A stretch of DNA of 64,000 nt. Origin: Cellulomonas persica (GTDB lineage: Bacteria; Actinomycetota; Actinomycetes; Actinomycetales; Cellulomonadaceae). The stretch is from contig NZ_BJUA01000015.1 of assembly GCF_007989825.1 (NCBI RefSeq), positions 1-64,000 on the forward strand. The letters are read 5' to 3'. The stretch's first letter is position 1, and every line of letters begins with the position of its first letter. The translations under genes were made by a program, and so were the position numbers. Shown piece by piece: positions 56,903 to 64,000 of this stretch. Below the pieces are notes generated by a model, which worked only from the letters and a program-made list of their open reading frames with translations, ran no database searches and was not told the origin of the DNA.

Positions 56903-57442
56903 GTGACCGTTCATGTCCGACTTGCCCGGCACGACGACGCCCCGGCCCTGGCCGAGCTCGCCGCCGTGACGTTCCCGCTCGCGTGCCCTCCGGGGTCGAC
57001 CCCCGAGGACCAGCGCGCGTTCGTCGACACGGTGCTCTCGCAGAGCGCGTTCGAGGGCTACCTCGCCGACGGCCGGCGCACCGTGCTCGTCGCGGAGGAC
57101 GACGAGGACGGCACGCAGCTCCAGGGGTACGCGATGCTCGTGGCGGGCATGCCCGCCGACCCCGACGTGCGCTCGACGCTCTCGCTGTGGCCCACGGTGG
57201 AGCTCTCGAAGTGCTACGTGCGCCCGCAGCGGCACGGCGCGGGTGTGGCGGACCTGCTGATGGACGCGAGCCTGGAGGACGCGCGGGGTCGTCGCGCCCT
57301 CGGCTGCTGGCTCGGCGTGAACCAGCTCAACGAGCGCGCGCAGCGCTTCTACCACCGGCACGGCTTCCGCCGGGTCGGTACCAAGCACTTCCGCGTGGGT
57401 TCCCGCATCGAGGACGACTACGTCCTCGAGCGCGTCCTGTGA
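56903..57442 (+). CDS. GNAT-family N-acetyltransferase
   Basis: The 179-residue protein is one GNAT domain. The acetyl-CoA loop is QRHGAGVADLLM (about 112-123), and NERAQRFYHRHGFRRVG is the typical C-terminal strand-helix signature. The acceptor substrate cannot be told from sequence. It converges with the GH51 gene, 28 bases apart. Confidence 0.88.
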   Translation: MTVHVRLARHDDAPALAELAAVTFPLACPPGSTPEDQRAFVDTVLSQSAFEGYLADGRRTVLVAEDDEDGTQLQGYAMLVAGMPADPDVRSTLSLWPTVELSKCYVRPQRHGAGVADLLMDASLEDARGRRALGCWLGVNQLNERAQRFYHRHGFRRVGTKHFRVGSRIEDDYVLERVL

Positions 57443-57470
57443 CCCGAGCGCCCTCCCCGGGTCGCGCCCG

Positions 57471-58985
57471 TCAGCCCTGGGTCGTCAGGCGGACCACGTT
57501 CCACGAGACCGGCGGCACCTCGACGCGCAGGTGACCGTCGGCGACCTGTGCGGTCGCATTCGCGCGCGGGAGCACGGAGCTGTCGTCGTCGGCAGTCGCC
57601 TGCCACGTGTGGTCCGGGTTCGCGAGCGTGCTGGCGTCGACGAGGCGCAGGCCGGGGATCGACCGCAGGTCGACGTCGAGCAGCGCGGGCTCGTCCGTCG
57701 AACGGTTCACGGCGAACAGCGCGACGTCACCGGTCTCGGCGTCGTACGTCGCCACCGCGTCCGCGAGCGCGGCGTCGCCGTACTTGGCGGTCTCGTACGT
57801 CGCGACGTCGAGCGCGACCCGCAGCACGTCGCCGCGCGCGAAGCGCGACGCCTGCGCGAACGGGTGGAAGGTCGTCTGCTTCCAGGAGCGGCCGCCGGGC
57901 TCGGTCATGATCGGCGCGATGACGTTGACGAGCTGCGCGAGCGACGCGGCGTGCACGCGGTCGCTGTGCCGCAGCAGGCTGATGATCAGGTTCCCGACGA
58001 CGACCGCGTCCGCGACGTTGTACCGGTCCTCGAGCAGGATCGGGGCGACGGGCCAGTCGTCGCCCGTGGGCGGCTGGGACTCGGCGCGGTGCTGGTACCA
58101 GACGTTCCACTCGTCGAACGAGATGTGGATCCGCTTGGCGAGCTTCTTGTGCGCACGGACCGCGTCGGCGGTCGCGGTGACCGACTCGATGAAGTGGTCC
58201 ATGTCGGTCGCGGACGCGAGGAACGAGCCGAGGTCGCCCTCGTCCTCCCAGTAGTACGCGTGCGCGGAGATGAGGTCGACGTGCTCGTAGGCCTCGGTGA
58301 GCACGATGCGCTCCCACTCGCCGAACGTGGGGATCGCGACACCGGACGAGCCGCACGCGACGAGCTCGAGGTCGGGCTGGATCATGCGCATCGCACGGGC
58401 CGTCTCGGCCGCGAGCCGGCCGTACTCGTAGGCCGTCTTGTGCCCGATCTGCCACGGGCCGTCCATCTCGTTGCCCAGGCACCACATCGTGATGTCGTGC
58501 GGCTCGGGCGTGCCGTTCGCGCGGCGCAGGTCCGACAGGCGGCTGCCGCCCTTGACGTTGCAGTACTCGAGCAGGTCGAGCGCCTCCTGGACGCCCCGCG
58601 TGCCCAGGTTGACCGCCATCATCGGCTCGACGTCCGCCGCCTTGGTCCAGCGCATGAACTCGTCGACACCCACCGTGTTCGGCTCGGTCGAGTGCCATGC
58701 GAGGTCGAGCCGGCTCGGGCGCTCGGCCACCGGGCCCACGCCGTCCTCCCAGCGGTACCCCGACACGAAGTTGCCGCCCGGGTACCGCACGGTGCTCACG
58801 CCGAGCTCACGCGTGAGCTCGATGACGTCCTTGCGGAAGCCGTCACCGTCGGCCGTCGGGTGCGACGGGTCGTGGATGCCGGTGTAGACGCACCGCCCCA
58901 GGTGCTCGACGAACGAGCCGAACGTGCGACGGCGCACGGGGCCCACTCGGAACGCGGGATCGATGGTGATGCTCACGGGGATCAT
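57471..58985 (-). CDS. GH51 alpha-L-arabinofuranosidase
   Basis: The 504-residue enzyme releases arabinofuranose from arabinoxylan or arabinan oligosaccharides. The (beta/alpha)8 barrel holds the acid/base Glu173 (LGNEMDG) and nucleophile Glu292 (FDEWNVWY), almost the same numbers as the Geobacillus enzyme; a beta domain fills the last about 130 residues. There is no signal peptide, so it acts inside the cell on imported oligosaccharides. ATG 58985 has AGAAGG upstream. No sugar transporter or regulator adjoins it. Confidence 0.94.
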   Translation of the reverse strand: MIPVSITIDPAFRVGPVRRRTFGSFVEHLGRCVYTGIHDPSHPTADGDGFRKDVIELTRELGVSTVRYPGGNFVSGYRWEDGVGPVAERPSRLDLAWHSTEPNTVGVDEFMRWTKAADVEPMMAVNLGTRGVQEALDLLEYCNVKGGSRLSDLRRANGTPEPHDITMWCLGNEMDGPWQIGHKTAYEYGRLAAETARAMRMIQPDLELVACGSSGVAIPTFGEWERIVLTEAYEHVDLISAHAYYWEDEGDLGSFLASATDMDHFIESVTATADAVRAHKKLAKRIHISFDEWNVWYQHRAESQPPTGDDWPVAPILLEDRYNVADAVVVGNLIISLLRHSDRVHAASLAQLVNVIAPIMTEPGGRSWKQTTFHPFAQASRFARGDVLRVALDVATYETAKYGDAALADAVATYDAETGDVALFAVNRSTDEPALLDVDLRSIPGLRLVDASTLANPDHTWQATADDDSSVLPRANATAQVADGHLRVEVPPVSWNVVRLTTQG

Positions 58986-59152
58986 GCGGGACCTTCTGAG
59001 ACGTCGGGGCTGTCACGGTGCGCCTCGCAGCGGGGCGGGCCGGACCTGTCGCGACAGCGTCGACGCGACGAGGCACGGTCCACCCGCGGACTGGGCGACC
59101 TGTTTCTCCATCGTTGTAGAACGGGCCGATCATGTCACGTCAATACACGAAA

Positions 59153-59182
59153 GAAGGGCCCGACCACGCGGTCGAGCCCTTC
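59153..59182 (-). terminator. Terminator of the bS22 gene
   Basis: GAAGGGCTCGACC pairs with GGTCGGGCCCTTC (13 bp, one G-T wobble, 4-base loop), read on the minus strand and followed by TTTCGTGTATT. It lies 28 bases past the stop and is the clearest intrinsic terminator in the window. Confidence 0.85.
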
Positions 59183-59210
59183 TCTCATGCGCTGCCTGCG
59201 CAGCGCGAGG

Positions 59211-59309
59211 TCACTTCTTGTTGCGACGCTGGTGACGCGTCTTGCGCAGCAGCTTGCGGTGCTTCTTCTTGGCCATCCGCTTGCGGCGCTTCTTGATGAC
59301 GGAGCCCAT
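59211..59309 (-). CDS. Small ribosomal protein bS22 (AURKAIP1/COX24 domain)
   Basis: A 32-residue, extremely basic protein beginning MGSVIKKRRKRMAKKKHRK and ending RRNKK. This matches the actinobacterial 30S protein bS22 (for example Rv0500B), related to the mitochondrial COX24 motif. It is flanked by a -10-like TAAGGT about 135 bases upstream (minus strand, 59449-59444) and a strong terminator, so it is its own unit. The GNAT/HTH neighbourhood matches mycobacteria. Confidence 0.92.
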   Translation of the reverse strand: MGSVIKKRRKRMAKKKHRKLLRKTRHQRRNKK

Positions 59310-59627
59310 GGGTCCACTCTCGCTTCCGGGTGTGGCCCGCGGAGGCGGACCGGTGCTGGTCGATCGGCGCGTGGCCACCCGTGAGGGCCTCGGCGGCGCG
59401 CTCGCACGCGCAACCGTCCACGCAGAGGAAAGTCCGAGCGCCTACCTTACGCGATCGGCGGGCATGCCCGCGACGCGCAGTCGGCCGCCGGACGGATGCC
59501 GGGCGTCACACCCGGCGCGGTCCCGCCGCAGCGGCGCCTCGCGCGGCGCGTGGTGCGACGCCGACGCGCCCGTCGGGACGACGTCGGCACCCGTCAGGAC
59601 GAGCGGCGCGTCAGGACGAGCGGCGCG
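59310..59627. other. 318-base gap upstream of bS22
   Basis: Holds the probable bS22 promoter (minus-strand TAAGGT, 59449-59444) and an approximately 135-base leader, which is long compared with the leaderless genes nearby. The right part holds two copies of the 17-bp repeat. No further gene is supported. Confidence 0.5.
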
Positions 59628-59642
59628 TCAGGACGAGCGGCG
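59592..59642. repeat. Three perfect 17-bp tandem repeats spanning the HTH stop codon
   Basis: CGTCAGGACGAGCGGCG is repeated exactly three times (59592, 59609, 59626). The third copy encodes the last residues and stop (RRSS, TGA at 59630-59628) of the minus-strand HTH gene; the others are downstream untranslated DNA. Confidence 0.9.
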
Positions 59643-59864
59643 CTCGGTGTCCTGCTCGGGCGCGATCGCGGACATCGACGACCGCAGGTACGCGTCGAGC
59701 GCGTCCTGCGGGACGCGGAAGGAGCGGCCGACGCGCACGCCGGGCAGCTCGCCCGAGTGCAGCAGCCGGTACACCGTCATCTTGGAGACGCGCATGACGT
59801 CGGCGACCTCCACCACCGTCAGGTAGCGCACGCGGCCCGGCTGGTCGCTCATCTTGGCGGTCAT
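59628..59864 (-). CDS. BldC-like helix-turn-helix (excisionase-family) DNA-binding protein
   Basis: The 78-residue protein is a MerR/excisionase-type winged HTH: LTVVEVADVMRVSKMTVYRLLHSGELPGVRVGRSFRV. It matches Rv0500A of mycobacteria, which also sits beside bS22. Two starts are possible: ATG 59864 abutting AGGAGG, or ATG 59852 (MSDQPG) twelve bases from it; the second gives 74 residues. Related BldC proteins control development; targets here are unknown. Confidence 0.85.
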   Translation of the reverse strand: MTAKMSDQPGRVRYLTVVEVADVMRVSKMTVYRLLHSGELPGVRVGRSFRVPQDALDAYLRSSMSAIAPEQDTERRSS

Positions 59865-60117
59865 CCTCCTGGGCGTCGTCCGACGCTCGTCCACGGCCCG
59901 ACCGGCGGTCCGGCTCGTGCCCACGTCCAGCCCGTCGTCCGGCTGGCTGGTGCCAACCCTAGTGGCGCGTGGGACACGAGTGAAAGGGGTGACGAGAGTG
60001 ACAACCGAACGTGCGACGCACGACCCCGACGATCGGCACCGCCGAGGACGAACCGGACACCTTCCGGGCGTGGGCGACCCGCCCGGCAGCGGAGCACGGG
60101 TCGCCGCAGGCCGACGC

Positions 60118-61293
60118 TCAGTCGTGGTCGACGTCGAGGCCCAGGTGCGGGAAGCTCAGCGACCGGGTCGCGCGGATCGCGCGGTCCACGTCGTCGGACG
60201 GGTCGAACCCCGACCGCCACGCACGGAACGTCGGCTCGGCCACGTCCGACATCCGGTCCGGCCCCTCGCGGCCGTACTGCTGCGCGACGCGCTCGCGCCA
60301 CGCCTGGGGCACCGTCGTGCCCGGCGCGACGTCCCGGTGCGCGGCCACCGCGAGGAGCCGCGCCCACGCCCGCGGCACGACGTCGATGATCGCGTAGCCG
60401 CCGCCCCCGACCGCGACCCACCGCCCGTCGGTCAGCTCGTGCGCGAGCTCGTCGAGCCGTCGGGCGACGAGGACCTGCGCGTCGACCGAGACCCGCAGGT
60501 TGCTCAGCGGGTCGAGGCCGTGCGTGTCGCAGCCGTGCTGCGTGACGAGCACCTGCGGTCGGAAGGCGCGCACCACCGCCGGCACCACGGCGTCGAACGC
60601 GCGCAGCCAGCCCGCGTCGCCCACCCCGGCGGGCAGCGGGAGGTTCACCGCCGAGCCGGGCGCACCCGCGCCTCCGGTCTCGTCGGGATGACCGCTGCCG
60701 GGGAACAGCGAGCGCCCCGACTCGTGCATCGACACCGTGAGCACCCGGGGGTCGTCCCAGAACACCGCCTGCACGCCGTCGCCGTGGTGCGCGTCGACGT
60801 CCACGTACGCGACCCGCTCGGCGCCCTCGGCGAGCATCGCGCGGATCGCGACGGCGACGTCGTTGTAGACGCAGAAGCCCGACGCGGCGCCCGGCATGGC
60901 GTGGTGCATGCCGCCCGTGATGTTCACGGCGTGCGTGCGCTGCCCGCGCCAGACCGCGAGCGCGGCGTCCACCGTCCCCTGCACGACGCGCGCAGAGGCC
61001 TCGTGCATGCTCGGGAACAGCGGGTCGTCGGCGGTCCCGAGACCGCGCGCCTCGTCGCGCACACCCTCGTCGGCCGCCCGTCGCACCGCCGCGACGTACG
61101 CGGGCTCGTGCACGGTCGCGAGCAGCTCGTCGTCGGCGATCTCGGCCGCCACGAGGTCGACGTGCTCGAGCAGCCCGAGCTCGGCCGCGAGGTCGATCGT
61201 GAGCGCGAGCCGGTCCGGTGCCATCGGATGCCCCCGGCCGAAGTCGTAGCGCAGCATCTCGGGGGCCCACTCCACGCGTGGCCGCTGCGTCAT
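60118..61293 (-). CDS. acuC: AcuC-type histone-deacetylase-family protein
   Basis: The 391-residue class I HDAC-fold hydrolase has catalytic histidines 130-131 (GGMHHAMPG), zinc ligands Asp167 and His169 in VDVDAHHGDGV plus Asp in HGCDTHGLDPL, and GGGGYAIIDVVPRAW near the end. AcuC of Bacillus removes acetyl from acetyl-CoA synthetase; no acuA or acs is adjacent, so the substrate here is open. ATG 61293 is closely preceded by GAGG. Confidence 0.88.
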   Translation of the reverse strand: MTQRPRVEWAPEMLRYDFGRGHPMAPDRLALTIDLAAELGLLEHVDLVAAEIADDELLATVHEPAYVAAVRRAADEGVRDEARGLGTADDPLFPSMHEASARVVQGTVDAALAVWRGQRTHAVNITGGMHHAMPGAASGFCVYNDVAVAIRAMLAEGAERVAYVDVDAHHGDGVQAVFWDDPRVLTVSMHESGRSLFPGSGHPDETGGAGAPGSAVNLPLPAGVGDAGWLRAFDAVVPAVVRAFRPQVLVTQHGCDTHGLDPLSNLRVSVDAQVLVARRLDELAHELTDGRWVAVGGGGYAIIDVVPRAWARLLAVAAHRDVAPGTTVPQAWRERVAQQYGREGPDRMSDVAEPTFRAWRSGFDPSDDVDRAIRATRSLSFPHLGLDVDHD

Positions 61294-61620
61294 GCCCTCA
61301 CCCAAACATCCCCGGGCCACCCTGTCGAACGGCGCGCTCCCCCAGGCCCGCAGGCCGCGGGCCGCGGTGGACCGGCAGTGGACCGGCAGTAGACCGGCAG
61401 TGGACCGGCGGTGGACGGGCCGGAGTCCGGCGACGAGTCGGCCCACGACGCCCGACGACCCGTCTCGCGGCCGCGGGCGGTGCACGGCCGCAAGCCCCGG
61501 GTCGTGCCAGAGTGTGCGATGCACGTCCGTCGGCCCGGGCCGGGACGGGCGGACGACGTGGGCACGACCGAGCCCGCCGGCGTGTGCCGGGTCGGGGCGA
61601 CGTCACGGGTAGGAGGGAGC
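61294..61620. other. 327-base divergent region between acuC and trkH
   Basis: Contains an 11-bp tandem array, otherwise GC-rich spacer without a supported gene. Codons upstream of the trkH GTG stay open in frame for 70 residues but have a proline/arginine composition unlike a transporter, so they are taken as untranslated. Confidence 0.5.
61367..61421. repeat. Five 11-bp tandem repeats upstream of acuC
   Basis: GTGGACCGGCA occurs at 61367, 61378, 61389 (one change), 61400 (one change) and 61411 (more diverged). Eleven bases is about one DNA turn, so repeated sites would lie on one face of the helix. Confidence 0.8.
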
Positions 61621-63006
61621 GTGGGCGGCATGGCGCGCACGGGTCCCGGCGTCCTGTGGCGAGCCCGCGAGATCGTCGACCGGTCGGCCCGCCAGTCGCC
61701 CGCGCGGCTCGCGCTGGGCGTGTTCGCAGCGGTCATCGCGCTCGTCACGGTGCTGCTGTCGGCGCCGTGGGCCACCGCGCACGGCAGCCGGGCGCCGTTC
61801 GTCGACGCGCTGTTCACGGCGACGTCCGCGAGCACCGTCACCGGGCTCGTCGTCGTCCCGACGGGCGAGTACTGGTCGACGTGGGGGCTCGTGGTCATCC
61901 TCGTCGCGATCAAGATCGGCGGCCTGGGCGTCATGACGCTCGCGTCGCTGCTGGGCATGGCGGTGTCGCGGCGCATCGGCCTGACGCAGCGCCTCCTGGT
62001 CTCCTCCGAGACGAAGTTCACGCGGCTCGGCGAGGTCGGCTCGCTCGTGCGCACGGTCATCGTGACGTCGACGATCCTCGAGGTCGCGATCGCGCTCGTC
62101 CTGCTGCCGCGGTTCCACATGTACGACGAGTCGTGGGGCACGGCCGCCTGGCACGCGATCTTCTACGGGGTGTCGTCGTTCAACAACGCCGGGTTCGTGC
62201 CGACCCCCGCGGGCCTCGCACCGTTCATCTCGGACTGGTGGGTGCTGCTGCCCATCATCGTCGGCGTGTTCATCGGGTCGCTCGGCTTCCCGGTGATCCT
62301 CAACGTCGCGCAGCACCTGCGTGAGCCGCGTCGGTGGAGCCTGCACGCCAAGCTGACGATCACGACGAGCGTCGCGCTCGCCGCCGCGGGCGCACTGCTC
62401 GTCGCCGGGTTCGAGTGGACGAACCCGGGCACGTTCAAGGACCTCGACGCGTCGGGCACCGCGCTCGCGTCGTTGTTCGCGGGCGTCATGCCCCGCTCGG
62501 CAGGGTTCTCGACGGTCGACGTCGGGCAGATGCACGAGTCGACCTGGCTGCTGTACGACGCGCTCATGTTCGTCGGCGGCGGTTCCGCGTCCACCGCGGG
62601 CGGCATCAAGGTCACGACGCTCGCGGTCATGCTGCTCGCGATCGTCGCCGAGGCGCGCGGCGACCGCGACGTCGAGGCCTACGGGCGGCGCATCCCGCGC
62701 GACGCGCTCCAGGTCGCGATCGCCGTCTCGCTCATCTCCGCGACGTTCGTGCTCATCGCGTCGCTCCTGCTGCTCGCGATGACCGGCGAGCGGCTCGACA
62801 CCATCCTGTTCGAGACGATCTCCGCGTTCGCCACGTGCGGCCTGAGCACGGGCATCACGCCCACGCTGCCCGACGGCGCGAAGTACGTGCTCACCGTCCT
62901 GATGTTCATCGGCCGGACCGGCACGATGACGCTTGCGGCGGCGCTCGCGCTGCGCAACCGTCGTCGGGTGATCCGGCTACCGGAAGAGAGGCCGATCATT
63001 GGCTGA
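61621..63006 (+). CDS. trkH: TrkH/KtrB-type potassium uptake channel subunit
   Basis: The 461-residue membrane protein has four repeated helix-pore-helix units; pore segments are TSASTVTGL, SSFNNAGF, MPRSAGFST and SAFATCGLSTG, each with the selectivity glycine. It takes up K+ with its TrkA partner, encoded next. GTG 61621 (VGGMARTG) is favoured because AGGAGG lies four bases upstream; ATG 61630 is the alternative. The length is that of KtrB rather than E. coli TrkH. Confidence 0.93.
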   Translation: MGGMARTGPGVLWRAREIVDRSARQSPARLALGVFAAVIALVTVLLSAPWATAHGSRAPFVDALFTATSASTVTGLVVVPTGEYWSTWGLVVILVAIKIGGLGVMTLASLLGMAVSRRIGLTQRLLVSSETKFTRLGEVGSLVRTVIVTSTILEVAIALVLLPRFHMYDESWGTAAWHAIFYGVSSFNNAGFVPTPAGLAPFISDWWVLLPIIVGVFIGSLGFPVILNVAQHLREPRRWSLHAKLTITTSVALAAAGALLVAGFEWTNPGTFKDLDASGTALASLFAGVMPRSAGFSTVDVGQMHESTWLLYDALMFVGGGSASTAGGIKVTTLAVMLLAIVAEARGDRDVEAYGRRIPRDALQVAIAVSLISATFVLIASLLLLAMTGERLDTILFETISAFATCGLSTGITPTLPDGAKYVLTVLMFIGRTGTMTLAAALALRNRRRVIRLPEERPIIG

Positions 63007-63706
63007 GACCATGCGCGACCCGCGGGCAGGCACCCAGAACGCCCCGCGCACGCCCAAGAAGGACTCCGGCGTCCTGGTGATCGGGCTGGGCCGGTTCGGC
63101 TCGGCGATCGCCGCGACGCTCGACCGGCTCGGGCAGGACGTGCTCGCGGTCGAGCGCTCCCCCGATCTCGTGGCGCAGTGGGCGGGCCGGATCGCGCTCG
63201 TCGAGGCGGACGCGACCAACCCCGAGGCGCTCGAGCAGCTCGGCGCGCGTGACTTCCCCGTGGCCGTCGTCGGCGTGGGGTCGTACCTCGAGGCGTCCGT
63301 GCTCATCACGGGCAACCTCGTCGACATCGGCATCCCGCAGATCTGGGCCAAGGCGATCTCGAACGAGCACGCGCGCATCCTGCAGCGCATCGGCGCCCAC
63401 CACGTGGTGCTGCCCGAGGCCGACGCCGGCTCGCGGGTCGCCCACCTGGTGTCCGGCAAGCTGCTCGACTACATCGAGGTCGAGGACGGGTTCACGGTCG
63501 TCAAGATGCGCCCGCCGAAGGAGACGCAGGGCTTCACGCTCGCGCAGAGCAAGATCCGCGAGCGCTACGGCGTGACCGTGGTCGGCGTGAAGTCACCGGG
63601 GCTGGACTTCGTGTACGCGACTCCCGAGACGCGCATCTCGCAGAACGACATCATCATCGTCTCGGGCCACGCGGACCTGCTCGAACGGTTCGCCGCGCGC
63701 CCCTGA
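62999..63706 (+). CDS. trkA: TrkA/KtrA-type potassium uptake regulator
   Basis: The 235-residue cytosolic gating subunit has an RCK N-domain with nucleotide motif GLGRFG (29-34) and EAD ending the second strand, and an RCK C-domain from about 150. TTG 62999 is well placed after AGAGAGG (7 bases) and overlaps the trkH stop; ATG 63011 is possible but 19 bases away. Coupling with trkH makes a complete two-part uptake system. Confidence 0.92.
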   Translation: MAETMRDPRAGTQNAPRTPKKDSGVLVIGLGRFGSAIAATLDRLGQDVLAVERSPDLVAQWAGRIALVEADATNPEALEQLGARDFPVAVVGVGSYLEASVLITGNLVDIGIPQIWAKAISNEHARILQRIGAHHVVLPEADAGSRVAHLVSGKLLDYIEVEDGFTVVKMRPPKETQGFTLAQSKIRERYGVTVVGVKSPGLDFVYATPETRISQNDIIIVSGHADLLERFAARP

Positions 63707-63823
63707 GGTGGGGTGTCGCTCGCCGTGCCGCACCGCTACCATCGCTGCTCGCGGCCCGGTGAGGTGCCGCGCGAGCACGTCCGGCGGTGCCGGACGCTGC
63801 CGACCAGGAGCGGAGGTCCGCGG

Positions 63824-64000
63824 ATGGCGAAGACGCCGTCGGACGACGAGGTGCGCGCCCGGCTGGACGCCGTCGCGTATGGCCTCGCCGTCACGCCCGG
63901 CTTCCGGATCGCCGACCTCGACGCGGCCTCGACACCGTCGTTCGACGCCGGACGCACGGAGGGCGAGAAGCTGCTCGCGCGCATGGGCGAGCGCATGTCG
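63824..64000 (+). CDS. 5' end of a probable PPK2-family polyphosphate kinase
   Basis: Fifty-nine codons are present before the window ends. The sequence (VTPGFRIADLDAAST, then FDAGRTEGEKLLARMGERM) resembles the N-terminal region of PPK2 polyphosphate:nucleotide phosphotransferases, which read PGFRLxDxDPxATPGF before the kinase domain. ATG 63824 has GGAGG seven bases upstream. A TACCAT box about 85 bases upstream may be its promoter. The kinase core is outside the window, so the assignment is moderate. Confidence 0.55.
   Translation, partial: MAKTPSDDEVRARLDAVAYGLAVTPGFRIADLDAASTPSFDAGRTEGEKLLARMGERMS

Noticed and set aside
60118-61524. Longer start for the AcuC-like gene
   Set aside because: The extra N-terminal 77 codons read through the 11-bp repeat array and are Arg/His/Pro-rich, unlike the HDAC family.

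Overview
The window is very GC-rich, uses GTG starts often, and is packed with translationally coupled genes. Gene content (type VII secretion, menaquinone synthesis, a 14-gene complex I operon, Rex, a ResB/CcsB cytochrome c system, DUF222-HNH, bS22 with a BldC-like HTH gene) points to a high-GC Gram-positive actinobacterium. The GH51 arabinofuranosidase and overall flavour suggest Cellulomonas or a close relative; that genus call is inference, because no marker such as 16S rRNA is present. No tRNA, rRNA, IS element or CRISPR array was seen.

Region 1 (about 1-12.9 kb): part of a type VII (ESX-like) secretion locus. It holds the end of a small upstream gene, a WXG100-like helical protein, a mycosin-type protease with an altered oxyanion-hole motif, a large Gly/Pro-rich protein, an EccD-like ubiquitin-fold membrane protein, a full-length three-ATPase EccC, and two paralogous zinc-ribbon/RDD/FHA membrane proteins flanking the EccD/EccC core. 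EccB and EccE are not in the window.

Region 2 (about 12.9-44.9 kb): respiratory quinone and complex I. A long-chain polyprenyl diphosphate synthase, the complete nuoA-N operon preceded by a menJ-like quinone reductase, then menG, menF, menD, menC, menB, menE and menA, with an HtrA protease, a DUF3048 lipoprotein and a small membrane protein interspersed. The menJ-nuo operon is preceded by a Rex-operator-like sequence, and rex itself lies about 22 kb away, suggesting NADH/NAD+ control of complex I.

Region 3 (about 44.9-53.5 kb): small membrane proteins, a DUF222-HNH gene broken by one amber codon inside the HNH motif, and a minus-strand cytochrome c maturation operon (histidine phosphatase, ResA-like thioredoxin lipoprotein, CcdA, ResB, CcsB), then a MarR regulator.

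Region 4 (about 53.5-64 kb): YceI divergent from marR over a palindromic operator candidate; rex with a glutaredoxin-like gene; a HAD phosphatase; a GNAT acetyltransferase; a GH51 alpha-L-arabinofuranosidase; the 32-residue ribosomal protein bS22; a BldC-like HTH protein; an AcuC/HDAC-like deacetylase; a TrkH/TrkA potassium uptake pair; and the start of a probable PPK2 polyphosphate kinase. Many single genes have a TANNNT box 6-8 bases before an ATG/GTG, the pattern expected of leaderless transcripts.
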